Part shown: piece after piece, positions 35,101 to 41,326 of the stretch
How positions within the stretch are numbered: position 1 is the stretch's first letter
How the letters are laid out: the number at the start of each line of letters is the position of its first letter
NCBI GenBank assembly: GCA_903842345.1
Contig: CAIMLR010000014.1
Location: forward strand, 62,001-126,000
Direction: 5' to 3'
DNA from: an uncultured Myxococcales bacterium
GTDB lineage: Bacteria; Myxococcota_A; UBA9042
DNA length: 64,000 nucleotides
The notes under the pieces: model-generated
Database searches by the model: none
Told to the model about the DNA's origin: nothing
The model's input: only the letters and a program-made list of their open reading frames with translations
Position numbers and translations under genes: made by a program

Positions 35101-35437
35101 CCTGGAAGCGGCGATCGACGCCAATCCGACGCTGACAGTGAATCGCCGCGGGCTGGGCTTTGACATGCCGGTGGATGCGCGGCTGTCGGCGGCGCTGAAC
35201 CTGATCCTGACGTTTTTTGCCAAGGTGAAAGTCGGCCTCGACCTCGGCGTCGTGTCCGTGATGGAGACCGTGTGGCACTACGACAAGTCGCCCGATCCGC
35301 TGAAGCTGGCGCAGTTCGACATGGGCGCAAAAGGTCGCGTGCGCGCGGACGCGGGCGGGGCGCGGGCGACGATGAAGCCGGAGTACCGGCCGCCGGATCT
35401 GTCGATCGAGACGCTGAAGAAGGCGCTGAAGCTCTAG
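23189..35437 (+). CDS. Giant 4,082-residue protein: Pro/Ala-rich region, degenerate DUF4157 (eCIS-core) domain, ~65-residue DWLxG repeat array
   Basis: No signal peptide. Residues about 1-510 are Pro/Ala-rich and likely disordered. Residues about 520-605 match DUF4157, the domain linked to extracellular contractile injection systems and toxins (ADLHGARAFAQGRDIVLG, then LAEEVVHVVQ). The usual HExxH is EEVVH here, so metalloprotease activity is doubtful. After a Gly/Ala-rich transition, roughly residues 1230-3730 consist of about three dozen copies of a ~65-residue unit: a GGxLxAxV segment, an LxGxxxWxYxDWLxG segment and an A-x-L-x-x-x-K-P-L-G linker. A more hydrophobic, non-repeated end (about 3860-4082) follows. 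ATG at 23189 is chosen for its GGAG nine bases upstream; an earlier in-frame start at 23090 lacks one. Its stop abuts the convergent gene's stop exactly. Function unknown. Confidence 0.85.
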   Translation: MPTQTRDSAEKRRPVHAHTMRDEAAEKVPAPAIPPAETGAAAANRPASLPALGGSGLDVVGGLGGKIAAAQAQQRDPTAELARIKALPAGSPELLKYVKPEALNAQIPEGPGATGGAQQAAAAMTPQAVTAAPATVGPNVPAVNPELAGAQVPTPDPQLATPAPTPAEATAGQAQAQQTPAPAAAPTPIAVQPAPPAIAAPSPVEAPHAKSAAPPAAVDVRPSPGPELPAAANRTPDAAPRAAVPQPAQADTLAAARSAGTPPPVTAATVAAPAHAAVAAPANRETQAPVGAETAIAEVRSAPVASNPPAQAPAQTAAERAAPAVAVPRADVREVAVAAAIPDAAPAVHAAPTPALPGVATASAPGPQPTAAPTAETTTAPHAAAAPAGTVAESPVAPVAGQAPLPAPTTPTVAASGGAAPQAAEAATDHASAAPPVVAAPSAADAPAAVMAAAAAVAPAQAAGPAVASAAEVAAPPTAPAAFAEPEAARAAFGQTPLADQPYGATPDAAAVAHTPGADVRHVLGAGAPLAAGVRDRAEQALGASLAGVRVHEGAGAETLADLHGARAFAQGRDIVLGQAAHLADGEKQTILAEEVVHVVQMGGRSAADRGAAGVSRAGDKEEQQARAATDAVLAGEEVTGIAEDPARKALYRNDGPAVAPAATPPERIQLLLAGKTMQVRLPKLAAGTLEHMATIADPGIPGIKLERQARLRFSPTTGQFIGGTAWAAVALGKTVRGQSIALAIQGDGTVASALPQVALTVGGLFDVTGQARIAATGAVSTARLTAADVRHPALQKWLTTGALDVQVDSAGKASGAGSFGLRVDPFGAGMLAARLDGDQLTGTASVTVRTEIALGQGAAAQGGTLAGQLSGAGKLDLSGALGLDVPAMGKGLGTANVQWSSEGEKLNGSATYAARSTAAFGKLALRSADVTGAITNSALAKVSGTGAGTFDGTFSGTFQGDFELARNAGSFTVQGPLAQPIVQGEATVEKGDVGVTVAADVVTAIAGQADFRLGAEMVGKAALQVGTSQQAIQATATAALVAPRPLGDVTVSKGAMSLKVLGSVVEIVGGTVDFAYRDAAKGVLALTASPDARKLTGAGTAKSTRAQTWGDIAVHAAEFAVHLADNVADKAQGHADIGWAGIAKGKLAFDALNDFSAIDASATATLIKPVTLTAPLQLLPDDKAVFNVAFEASRFKALSGRFAWQHEGFRGEVATAAPIEDLQQLSGQGKTDVGAPFPIATTGGQKLMAQPGSTLNGTLDGGRFTGVGGTLNWQYANWLAGEAQIPKGTTDIRQIDGTLDAQVIAAQPLPGNSDVVLQPGEKGALRVAIANSTPTRYSGKLVYLFQNFLKGDVAVAGQMLNFSDLQGQSSGAVIAEKQLSNATLIPGGKLAVDFVNSDFNAFTGSAAFRYQDWLEGVAAVTAKDGASIKSGIAGPAEATLKKPIVGAGDFSWQKGGTVKTRLAPGVAINRFDAGSVLNWRSGTTLGGAVTLRTDASLSGPTETSSASVLKRRELTGDPKIALLPSGGLSVDLAAGAIARLSGTVAAELDTWAKGALRVDSGNTESVTGAFQGAILADKPLGGSETTLVAGGSVTVPVRGNTAEGISGQIPVRYGAGTGWLRGMLDGKSNGAGINSLTGTVTAARVTTAQNLAGGLQLKTGGDLTMPMTASHIDRLGGEANWAASEAGVAGWIGGIVALSDKSTPTLVDGRWRGNIDKPLAISPTLQLLPGGGLSGQISQNAVTRISGPVVWQIDDWLQGKVDVTDADPHQVAGVGQAQIIRQLEVIPGKLAVTPGGKFAATLRAGQLVNIAGDVPFLWQDWLAGSVHAEAGTRTSLVGPVHASVVGKGTTLGPVQLLPGGSLAAQLTPGGVDQLEGEANVAFGTANDGAAWHLEATAAVKAASASTFRGDLTGKLASDRKLPPSLLLRRGGQISAHVEGAALSQLSGDVGYAFAPGGTPVVEGALHIAGASSPQEISGSIDGRVVAPLSGPGIKILPGGSVSGALSRNVSVKLGGALEAEIAGLAKGRIDVDGQFDPNLAQVSGTLQAALLADRAVGPLTVQQGSGIGGKLENNVLTEVWGKLSTRVGDLRGAIDVPEGGHATLEALSGTAELQLVKDKPVGDGALVVRAGSNLTTSVTRNQLGPLHGTLGWQYADWLAGQVTADVRADFAKVDGDATARIAAAKTVGPLTLQPGGKLATTLKDGKPGALSGDVAFLYGDDGWLRGTATLQDSDGLANLRGEAKATLAQQKRLNDHLVLEAGGALTTRVDAGKIGALTGDVIVGYDDWLRGKLHVDASRLDVVSGQLEASLLRHQPFGDLTLRRGGRLQAEVAGNELKALTGQAGWQWKDALEGTVTLDPSTVDSISGSGTANLRQPVAIPGGIELQRGGQLQATLAANKVSNVAGDVSWRYGQWLKGNIALGASGKAVAPTGRAQATVAQAQAFGNWTVQAGGALEANIVEGKLETLRGHAAVRWQDWLDGALELQEGKPDKWAGRAQAGIRVAHDVGAGLTLERGGAVAVDVDTQKALGDSPVAGHLAFTAQGWLRGDVAVTASPLAKPTGDATATLAQDKRLGEVLLRRGGDLRATLQDGQVKTLGGTLNWQLADWLGGTLHADAPMALDKLEGQASVTLLTEKPLAGGMKLLPGGKLSAKVAGGQVTELTGAARYGLDGWLEGTLELAPTPSLSNVSGKGSAQVLADKPMGATGLKVRAGSQLQVDVAANALAHVKGGVRWQLADWLAGTAEVDAEKLETLQGKANARLLTEKPLAGGTKLLPGGAAEVEFVGGVPTAWSGTVGWQQGDWLTGRVALAGKSTLADLNGEADVRLLTDKPLPGGFALLRGGALKTTVGQGKPGAVTGDLRMRYGAWLEGALHAQNATLEAPEGQLTATVTADHPLAGGLTLQRGGTLQVDVQAGKLGEVDGAAAFALQSAALSADGTLTVHKSQLENVTGTAHARLTAPTKPIQETSLLPGGALTLEVRDGRPESLGGRVEWQHGAWLGGALELKPGTPVSGPFAGEASARLLTDKALGSHVTLKAGGHVQAQLDGAQPVAQSQVHGVVAAQLDDWLSGAVTLTPGATLQQLDGSADLALLADKPLGEALTLRKGGAVHATVKQNAVSDVSGLALVDYARWLAGSVHLEPTADLKAVTGNATLQLQEDRPLGALTLQKGGDLRARMEGGKLAMFGGLVDWRYQDWLRGNLTVDGASTLENVAGTGAGVVTAERPAGSNVTLQPGGQLSATFAANKLDKVRGDAAFQWQKWVEGRVRLDRDVAPESLAGEADVRTLVDKPLGGNVTLLRGSRANATLENGELAKWQGMVGFRYSDFVEGKLNLDGGATLAQLKGEATVGVVREKPLGARIDLLKGGILDGQFDATGLHGVRGAAAVRYDKWLTGNVTAQGEGGLEHLAGHATLQVETEKRFGLLALRKGSVLDAEFADNAVDLYRGNVDVAFDSWLAGNLRFEAADLADVAGEASLNVTQTHALAGPLSVLPGSRLRARVAKSTLADFGGVAKLAIRDWGTGELGVRDGSKTDNLSGGGKLELTTPKHLGPLVTLTRGSLGAEVEANELTSVWGRADGEVKGFGTGWVTLEHGSKLDAFDGQAGIKLTTPRKIGRFAELSGGEVLANFKQNELASFGGHAEITVYGWGKGTVQIDAGSTLESLNGAASLKLTEARALAGGKVKITGGEVSARIDGEALTQVAGQVDVELPGIARGKVGGEIDLARNTFSGQGTVQQIKPWTAGPAKVTDATLSASIVDGRLAGASGSAQIDAGKIGRGTFQVNYEDTGNGPLLYGAGEVQFQPHERVQGKLDIAVARDQKLTGRGEVDVKISDTIRGKATAALDSDGHVKLAGGVTIPGPFEVFKPEPWRKDLKLLDASFLVYTPPNVKVKVAAGMGLAVGLKPLTLRNLSLGGAVDLMDPSFASMSVAGQMSSAAYADLNLFVEGSVEVSAVVVAVQAGLRAALNLHLEAAIDANPTLTVNRRGLGFDMPVDARLSAALNLILTFFAKVKVGLDLGVVSVMETVWHYDKSPDPLKLAQFDMGAKGRVRADAGGARATMKPEYRPPDLSIETLKKALKL
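26880..34370 (+). repeat. Coding tandem repeat array (~195 bp units) in the giant gene
   Basis: Units of about 64-66 codons recur roughly 36-40 times with divergent sequence. Each encodes a DWLxG or close variant (YANWLAG, YQDWLEG, WQDWLAG, YARWLAG) and a following KPLG or related turn. Divergence between copies argues for an old array kept by selection on the protein fold rather than recent slippage. Degenerate copies appear to extend upstream to about 26160. Exact count needs a self-comparison. Confidence 0.8.
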
Positions 35438-36517
35438 CTACTTGGACAGTTCCGGCGCCGCTTCGCCGGCAAACACCCGCCGCAGCGCCTCGCGTTTCTC
35501 GCCCGTGGCGTGGAGGCGCGACCATCCCCAGCGCGGCGTGTCGTCCTCGGAGGCGCCTTTGGCCAGCTCGGCCCCGCGCAGCAGCGGCGACTCGCGCGCG
35601 TCGACCGCGAGCAGGCCGGGCAATCGTTCTGCCGGGATGCGCGCTTGGGCGTAGAGCGACTCGACCGCGACTTCTGACACCTCCGCCGGCAGCGGAATCA
35701 GCCATTCATCGTGCACGTGCCAGCGCCCCTGGTCGTCGATCCCTTGGTGGATGCCGCCCCACGTCGCTTCATTGCCGCCCGCCATCGCCCGCAGCTCGGC
35801 CGGCAGGGTCGCCGCGGTCATGAACAGCGGCCGCATCGTCGGCATCGGCGGCGCCAGCGTCTTGACCTGGACACGCCCACCGCCGCCGCCGTCGCACAGG
35901 CGCCAATGCGTCTCCACGCGCAGCAGCAGCGTGCCGTTCACCACCGCCAGCGGCAGCCAGGTCTCGTGCAGCGCCTTCGCGCCGAGCCCAACGGCGGCCA
36001 TCGCCGGCAGGTGCGGCCCCACCGTCGCGGACCGTTCACTCAGCAAATCCTGCCACGTCGCCTGATCGACCGTGCCCGCGCCCGTCCTGCCCATCGGTTT
36101 GCAGTGCGGCACGTCTTCCTCGCACGCCAGCGGCGCGCAAACCGGCAAGTCCGCCTGCCCCGGCTCCCAGTGCCAAATCGCGTCGCGCGCGGCGATCCAC
36201 AGACCGTCGCGCTCGCCAAGCAGCTCCGTTGACGTCGCCTGCACCGCCAGCCAATACGTCGTGTCCGGCTGATAGTCGTCCTGCCGCCGCCACACGAGAT
36301 AGTCCCCCGGACGCGGCCGACCGTCGCTGAAATCAAAGAAATCCGTCGCCGGCTCCGGTAGCGCCACGGCCTCCGGCACCACGGGCGTCGGCGCTTCCGG
36401 CTCATCGACGGTCGCCACTTGCGGGTGCGGCTGCGGCGGGGACCGCGGGCGCGGCGGCGGGTCGAGATTGCGCTGGCACGCGAGCAGGCACACGAGCAGC
36501 CACGCGCGGATCGGCAT
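35438..36517 (-). CDS. Hypothetical lipoprotein, 359 residues
   Basis: I do not recognise a family. The N-terminus (LLVCLLACQR) is a lipoprotein signal with cysteine near residue 14. A Pro-rich linker follows (about 18-50), then a globular region with four or more cysteines (CAPLACEEDVPHC) and several Trp residues. It ends the carboxylase operon, three bases after the BKACE gene. It could simply be co-transcribed and need not share that metabolism. The stop abuts that of the giant gene. Confidence 0.68.
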   Translation of the reverse strand: MPIRAWLLVCLLACQRNLDPPPRPRSPPQPHPQVATVDEPEAPTPVVPEAVALPEPATDFFDFSDGRPRPGDYLVWRRQDDYQPDTTYWLAVQATSTELLGERDGLWIAARDAIWHWEPGQADLPVCAPLACEEDVPHCKPMGRTGAGTVDQATWQDLLSERSATVGPHLPAMAAVGLGAKALHETWLPLAVVNGTLLLRVETHWRLCDGGGGGRVQVKTLAPPMPTMRPLFMTAATLPAELRAMAGGNEATWGGIHQGIDDQGRWHVHDEWLIPLPAEVSEVAVESLYAQARIPAERLPGLLAVDARESPLLRGAELAKGASEDDTPRWGWSRLHATGEKREALRRVFAGEAAPELSK

Positions 36518-36520
36518 GCG

Positions 36521-37393
36521 CTAGGCGATCGCCGGCAGGCCAAGCAGCGCGCGCGTCTGGTCGATCGTCGCCACGTCGTTGCCCGTCTGCCGCACGGTCT
36601 GGGCGAGCGCCGCGACGAGCGCGCCGTTGGACCCGGTCTTCTCGCCGTTGGGCAGGTAGAACGTGTCTTCCAGACCGGTCCGCACGTGACCGCCCAGCTC
36701 AGCCGCCCGCCGGTGCAGCGCCCACACTTCCTGACGACCAATGCCAATCGTCTGCCAAATTGCGCCCTTGGGCATCTCACGGACGAGCAACGGCAGCCAA
36801 TCCGGGTCGGCTGGCATGCCGGACGCCACGCCCATCACCAGGGACAGGTGCACCGGATCGTGCAGCATCCCCATCTCCTGGAACATCTTGACGCTGCGCA
36901 CGATGCCCGTGTCAAAGCACTCGCATTCCGGAATGATATTCAGGCGATTCATCGCGGCGATGAACTGTTCGATCTTCTCCACCGGATTGGCGAACACCAT
37001 CGGCGGCCACGCCCACTCCGGCGTCGAGCGCTTCTTCAGGTAGTTCAGCGTTCCGGCGTTGAGCGCGGCGAGCTCCGGACGACCGGCTTCCAGGCACGCG
37101 ACCGGCCCGGAAATGTCCTTGCCCATCACGCCCGTCGAGAAGTTCTGCAGCAGCTTGGGGCAACGCGCGCGGATCGCGTCGCTGATGTCCTTGGCGACCT
37201 GCGCGTCCCACGACGGCATGCGGCCCATGCCCGGCTCCTGATCGCGAAAGTGCAGATGCACGATCGTCGCCCCGGCATTCCAGGCTTCCTCCGCGTGATC
37301 CGCCATTTGCTCCGGAGTCACCGGCACATTGTGGACTTCCGGGTCGGTCAGCACGCCGGTCAGCGCGCAGGTCAGAATCACGGGACGGGACAT
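36521..37393 (-). CDS. BKACE-family beta-keto acid cleavage enzyme (DUF849 / Kce-like)
   Basis: The 290-residue TIM-barrel protein has full family length. It carries the zinc-binding VHLHFRD motif (about residues 45-51), GTLNYL, PECECFDTGIV and GGHVRTGLEDTFYL. BKACE enzymes condense or cleave beta-keto acids with acetyl-CoA, giving a CoA ester and acetoacetate; the best known is 3-keto-5-aminohexanoate cleavage enzyme of lysine fermentation. The substrate here is not predictable from sequence. It lies 45 bases after the carboxylase alpha-subunit gene in the same operon, so it may process a product of that pathway. Confidence 0.88.
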   Translation of the reverse strand: MSRPVILTCALTGVLTDPEVHNVPVTPEQMADHAEEAWNAGATIVHLHFRDQEPGMGRMPSWDAQVAKDISDAIRARCPKLLQNFSTGVMGKDISGPVACLEAGRPELAALNAGTLNYLKKRSTPEWAWPPMVFANPVEKIEQFIAAMNRLNIIPECECFDTGIVRSVKMFQEMGMLHDPVHLSLVMGVASGMPADPDWLPLLVREMPKGAIWQTIGIGRQEVWALHRRAAELGGHVRTGLEDTFYLPNGEKTGSNGALVAALAQTVRQTGNDVATIDQTRALLGLPAIA

Positions 37394-37438
37394 GACAACC
37401 TCGTGGGCCAGCGGACCGGCCAGGCAAACAGGATGCGT

Positions 37439-39523
37439 TCAGGGCTCGCCGACTTCAACAAGCACCGCGCCAGCCGCCACGCTCTCGCCAGCAGCGGCGA
37501 GGATCGCGCGCACGACGCCAGCTTGCGGCGCTTTCAGAATCGTCAGCATCTTCATCGATTCCAGCGTCACCAGCGGCTGATCCGCGACGACGCTGTCGCC
37601 CACGGCCACGTGCACTTGGCTCACAACCGCAGCGATTTGCGCAACGACCGATCCGGGCGCCGCTTCAGGCGGCTTCGGCTCCGGCAGCAGCGACGTCTCG
37701 ACGACCGCGAACACCACGCCCTGCGGCGAATGCAGCCACAGCCGCTGGCCATCCGCGGCGATCCGCCACGTCTGTCGCTGTCCGTGCGTGGCAAACGTCA
37801 CGCCCGCGTCGTCGCTCGCCAGCCACTCGACCGGCGTCGGCGTCGGCAGCGGCGCGGAGAGCAGCGGATCGGGCGTGTGCGCGACGCCCCAGTGAAATTC
37901 CCGCCCCGCCTTGTGCTGCAGCCCCACGTGGACGGTCTGGCCGCCCGGGGTCTGCACGACCGTCACGTCCGGACGCGCGGGATTGTTGCGAAAACGCTTC
38001 ACCAGCCCCGGCGCGTGCCGCCAAAGCGCGACGGCCAGCAGCGCCGCGTCGGGCAGCGGCGGATCGTCAGCCACGGGGTGCGATTCGATGTAGTGCGTCG
38101 TGAAATTGCCGGCCTGAAAATCCGGCTCCTGCAGCACTTGCAGCAGGTGCGCGACGTTGGTCCGCAGGCCGAGAATCTCCGTCTGCTTGAGCGCCTGCAC
38201 CAGCCGGGCGATCGCCGTGGCGCGATTTGGCCCCCACGCGAGGATCTTGGCGATCATCGCGTCGTAGTGCACGGACACCGCATCGCGGTCATTGAGGCCG
38301 TGATCGACGCGCACGCCCTCGCCGACCGGCGGCTTCCAGCGCAGGATCGCGCCCGTCTGCGGCGCGAAATTGGCCTGCGGATCCTCCGCGCACAGCCGCG
38401 CTTCAATCGCGTGGCCGCTCTGCATGATTTCCACCTGCCGCATCGACAGCGGCACCCGCCGGGCGATCCACAGCTGCCACGTCACCAGATCCACGCCGGT
38501 AACAAGCTCCGTGACCGGATGCTCGACCTGGATGCGCGTGTTCACTTCCAGAAAATAGAACTCGCCCGTCTGGTCGTCCAGCAGGAATTCCACAGTACCG
38601 GCGGAGACATAGCCAACGGCCGAGGCCAAGCGCACGGCCGCCTGCGCCATGGCCATGCGCAGCTCCGGCTTGACGGCCGGGGACGGCGATTCTTCGATGA
38701 GCTTCTGGTGGCGGCGCTGGACCGAACAGTCGCGCTCGCCCAGATGGATGACGGTGCCGTGCGCGTCCGCGAGGATCTGGATCTCCACGTGACGACCGCG
38801 CTCGATGTAGCGCTCGATGAGCAGCGTGCCGTCGCCAAAGGCCTCCTGGGCCTCACGCGCCGCCAGTCGCAGGGACTCGATCAGCGTCCCGGCCTCGTGC
38901 ACAACGCGCATGCCGCGGCCGCCACCGCCCGCGACGGCCTTGATGAGCAACGGAAAACCCACTTCCTGCACAGCTTTTTGCAGCTTGGCCGGCAACCCGC
39001 CCGCGGTCGGCTTTTTGCCCGCAATCGCCGGCGCATCGTCGTTCAGCCATGCGTCCAGCAGATCGAGATCCGCGGCGGGCGATGGCGAACCGGCGTCCTG
39101 GCCGCCGACGATGCCCATTTCAAAACCCGGCACGACCGGCACGCCGATCGAACGCGCGAGCACCTTGGCGCCGTCCTTGCGGCCGAGGCGCTCCATCACA
39201 AGCGCCGGCGGACCGACCCAAGTCAGGCCGGCATCGACCACTTCACGAGCGAAATCGGCGCGCTCCGCCAGAAAGCCGTAGCCAGGATGAATGGCGTCGG
39301 CGCCCGTTTGCGCAGCCGCGGCGAGGAGCGCGCGAATGCTCAGGTACGGACTCTTGCCCTTGCCTTCCGTGCCGATGCACACCGCTTCATCGCACATCCG
39401 GACGTGCGGCGATTGCGCGTCCACGTCGGAATGCACGGCGACGGTCGCGATGCCCAAGCCCTTGGCGGCGCGCGCGATGCGACAGGCAATTTCTCCGCGA
39501 TTGGCGATGAGCAGTTTTTGCAT
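37439..39523 (-). CDS. Acyl-CoA carboxylase alpha subunit (biotin carboxylase + biotin carrier domain)
   Basis: The 694-residue protein begins with a biotin carboxylase domain (MQKLLIANRGEIACRIARA onward; GGGGRGMRVV, ERDCSVQRRHQKLIEE, FLEVNTRIQVEHPVTE), residues about 1-480. A linker region follows, then a biotinyl domain at the C-terminus. The biotinyl-lysine motif reads ESMKM instead of the usual AMKM. The layout is that of 3-methylcrotonyl-, propionyl- or geranyl-CoA carboxylase alpha chains. Methylcrotonyl-CoA is the best guess from the paired beta chain but is unproven. It follows the beta-subunit gene by 24 bases. Confidence 0.88.
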   Translation of the reverse strand: MQKLLIANRGEIACRIARAAKGLGIATVAVHSDVDAQSPHVRMCDEAVCIGTEGKGKSPYLSIRALLAAAAQTGADAIHPGYGFLAERADFAREVVDAGLTWVGPPALVMERLGRKDGAKVLARSIGVPVVPGFEMGIVGGQDAGSPSPAADLDLLDAWLNDDAPAIAGKKPTAGGLPAKLQKAVQEVGFPLLIKAVAGGGGRGMRVVHEAGTLIESLRLAAREAQEAFGDGTLLIERYIERGRHVEIQILADAHGTVIHLGERDCSVQRRHQKLIEESPSPAVKPELRMAMAQAAVRLASAVGYVSAGTVEFLLDDQTGEFYFLEVNTRIQVEHPVTELVTGVDLVTWQLWIARRVPLSMRQVEIMQSGHAIEARLCAEDPQANFAPQTGAILRWKPPVGEGVRVDHGLNDRDAVSVHYDAMIAKILAWGPNRATAIARLVQALKQTEILGLRTNVAHLLQVLQEPDFQAGNFTTHYIESHPVADDPPLPDAALLAVALWRHAPGLVKRFRNNPARPDVTVVQTPGGQTVHVGLQHKAGREFHWGVAHTPDPLLSAPLPTPTPVEWLASDDAGVTFATHGQRQTWRIAADGQRLWLHSPQGVVFAVVETSLLPEPKPPEAAPGSVVAQIAAVVSQVHVAVGDSVVADQPLVTLESMKMLTILKAPQAGVVRAILAAAGESVAAGAVLVEVGEP

Positions 39524-39547
39524 AGTGTGCGTTCGCCTTGCTCTCGC

Positions 39548-41161
39548 CTACATCCGAAAGACGCCGAAGTGCGGTTTGCCTTCAGCGATGATGTCGCGCT
39601 GCCAGGCCGCCTGCAGGCCGACCGAGAGCGCGGCGCGGGTGTGACGCGGGTCGATGATGCCGTCGTCCCAGAGCTGCGCCGTGGCGAAGTACGGATCGGA
39701 CTGGCGCTCAAACTCGCCTTTGACCATCTCTTCCATCATCGTCATCTGCGCTTCGTCCGCGGTCGCGCCCATCTTGCGCATCGCCTCTTCCTGGACGATC
39801 CGCATGACGCGCGCGGCCTGTTCCCCGCCCATGACGGCGATCCGGCTGGATGGCCAGGTCAGCAGCAAGCGCGGGTCATAGGCGCGGCCGCACATGCCGT
39901 AGTTGCCGGCACCAAAGCTGCCGCCGACGAGCACGGTGAACTGCGGGACGCTGGCGGTGGCGACGGCGTGGACCATCTTGGCGCCGTCCTTGACGATGCC
40001 GCCGCGCTCCGCGTCGACGCCGACCATGAAACCGGTGATGTTCTGCAGATAGATGATCGGGAAGCGCTTTTGGCAGCAGAGCTGGATGAAGTGCGTGGCC
40101 TTGAGCGCGCTGTTGGAGAACAGCGGGCCGTTGTTGCCGAGGATGCCGACGTTGAACCCGTCAATGCGGGCAAAGCCGCAGACGAGCGTGGGGCCGTAGC
40201 CGGGGCGGAATTCGTCAAAGTCGCTGGCGTCGACCGTGCGGGCGATAACTTCGCGGATGTCGAATGGAATCTTCAGCTCGGGCGGCACGAGGCCAAGCAG
40301 CTCCTCGGGATCGTACAGCGGCTCCTCGGGCGTCGCGCGCGCCACCGGATGCAGCGGCTTGCCGAGGTTCGCGACGATCTGCCGGCCAATGCGAATCGCG
40401 TCCGCGTCGTCCTCGGCGATGTAGTCGCACAGTCCGGAGACTTCATGGTGCATGTCGGCGCCGCCGAGCGCTTCGTCATCCGCGTCAGCGCCCGTCGCCG
40501 CCTTGACCAGCGGCGGTCCGGCCAGATACACGTGCGCTTGCTTGCGCACCATCACCGTGTAGTCGCTCATGCCCGGAACGTACGCGCCGCCCGCCGTGCC
40601 GTTGCCGAACACCAGCGCGATTTGCGGCAGGCCCGCGGCGGACATCCGCGCTTGATTGCAGAAGCCCCGACCGCCGCGATTGCCCGGCGCGAAAAGCTCA
40701 GCCTGGAACAGCAAGTTGGCGCCCGCTGATTCCACAAGCGAGATGGACGGCAGGCCGTTCTCAAGCGCGACGTTCTGGGCGCGGATCATCTTGTCCGCGC
40801 CGAGCGGGTAGATCGCGCCGCCTTTCACGCGCGTGTCGTTGGCGGTGATCATCACCCACCGGCCGCTGACCTGGCCGATGCCCGTGATGCAGCCCGCGCC
40901 GGGCGCTTCGCCGTCGTATTGGCCGTAGGCGGCGAGCGGGGAGAGTTCCAGAAAGTTGCCGTCGCGGTCGAGCAGCCGCTCGATGCGTTCGCGCGGCCCC
41001 AGCTTGTTGCGTTTGGCCAGCTTGGCCGCCGCTTTGGCGCCGCCGACGTCGCGCGCGGCCTGCTGCCGTTCCGCGAGCGTCTGGAGCAAACCCAGCATAT
41101 GCGTCCGGTTGCGCTGGTAGTCGGCGGAACGGGGCTGAATGTGCGTGATGAGACGTGTCAT
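39548..41161 (-). CDS. Acyl-CoA carboxylase beta (carboxyltransferase) subunit, MccB-like
   Basis: The 537-residue protein is a two-half carboxyltransferase. The N-half has NDTRVKGGAIYPLGADKMIRAQ (read in parts) and NQARMSAAGLPQIALVFGNGTAGGAYVPGMSD. The C-half has the acyl-CoA site with LGNNGPLFSNSALKATHFIQL and GGSFGAGNYGMCGRAY. These motifs are closest to methylcrotonyl/geranyl-CoA carboxylase beta chains rather than AccD. ATG at 41161 is chosen; the longer ORF overlaps the likely promoter. First gene of a four-gene operon (beta, alpha, BKACE, lipoprotein). No isovaleryl-CoA dehydrogenase or HMG-CoA lyase is visible nearby, so a leucine-degradation role is not assured. Confidence 0.88.
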   Translation of the reverse strand: MTRLITHIQPRSADYQRNRTHMLGLLQTLAERQQAARDVGGAKAAAKLAKRNKLGPRERIERLLDRDGNFLELSPLAAYGQYDGEAPGAGCITGIGQVSGRWVMITANDTRVKGGAIYPLGADKMIRAQNVALENGLPSISLVESAGANLLFQAELFAPGNRGGRGFCNQARMSAAGLPQIALVFGNGTAGGAYVPGMSDYTVMVRKQAHVYLAGPPLVKAATGADADDEALGGADMHHEVSGLCDYIAEDDADAIRIGRQIVANLGKPLHPVARATPEEPLYDPEELLGLVPPELKIPFDIREVIARTVDASDFDEFRPGYGPTLVCGFARIDGFNVGILGNNGPLFSNSALKATHFIQLCCQKRFPIIYLQNITGFMVGVDAERGGIVKDGAKMVHAVATASVPQFTVLVGGSFGAGNYGMCGRAYDPRLLLTWPSSRIAVMGGEQAARVMRIVQEEAMRKMGATADEAQMTMMEEMVKGEFERQSDPYFATAQLWDDGIIDPRHTRAALSVGLQAAWQRDIIAEGKPHFGVFRM

Positions 41162-41171
41162 GGCGAAACAG

Positions 41172-41200
41172 TGTGTGCCACGACTCGCGGCGGAGCGCAA
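41172..41200 (-). promoter_or_regulatory. Candidate promoter of the carboxylase operon
   Basis: Minus strand: TTGCGC (41200-41195), 17-base spacer, CACACA (41177-41172). The start would fall only a few bases before ATG at 41161, giving a very short leader. The -10 match is weak. Confidence 0.3.
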
Positions 41201-41326
41201 GCGGCCGCGGACGGACCAGCCAGCGCGGCGGGTGGCGCAGAATTTCGCGGGCGACGGGCGCGCCTCGCGACCAAAGATCTCAAGGTCTTAACGACGAACT
41301 TTGGCAGCGGACTCAGGTCAACAGGT

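Noticed and set aside
36419-40729. A 1,436-codon plus-strand open frame
   Set aside because: It lies opposite the carboxylase/BKACE genes, whose motifs are unmistakable; the product is Arg/His-rich and unlike a real protein.
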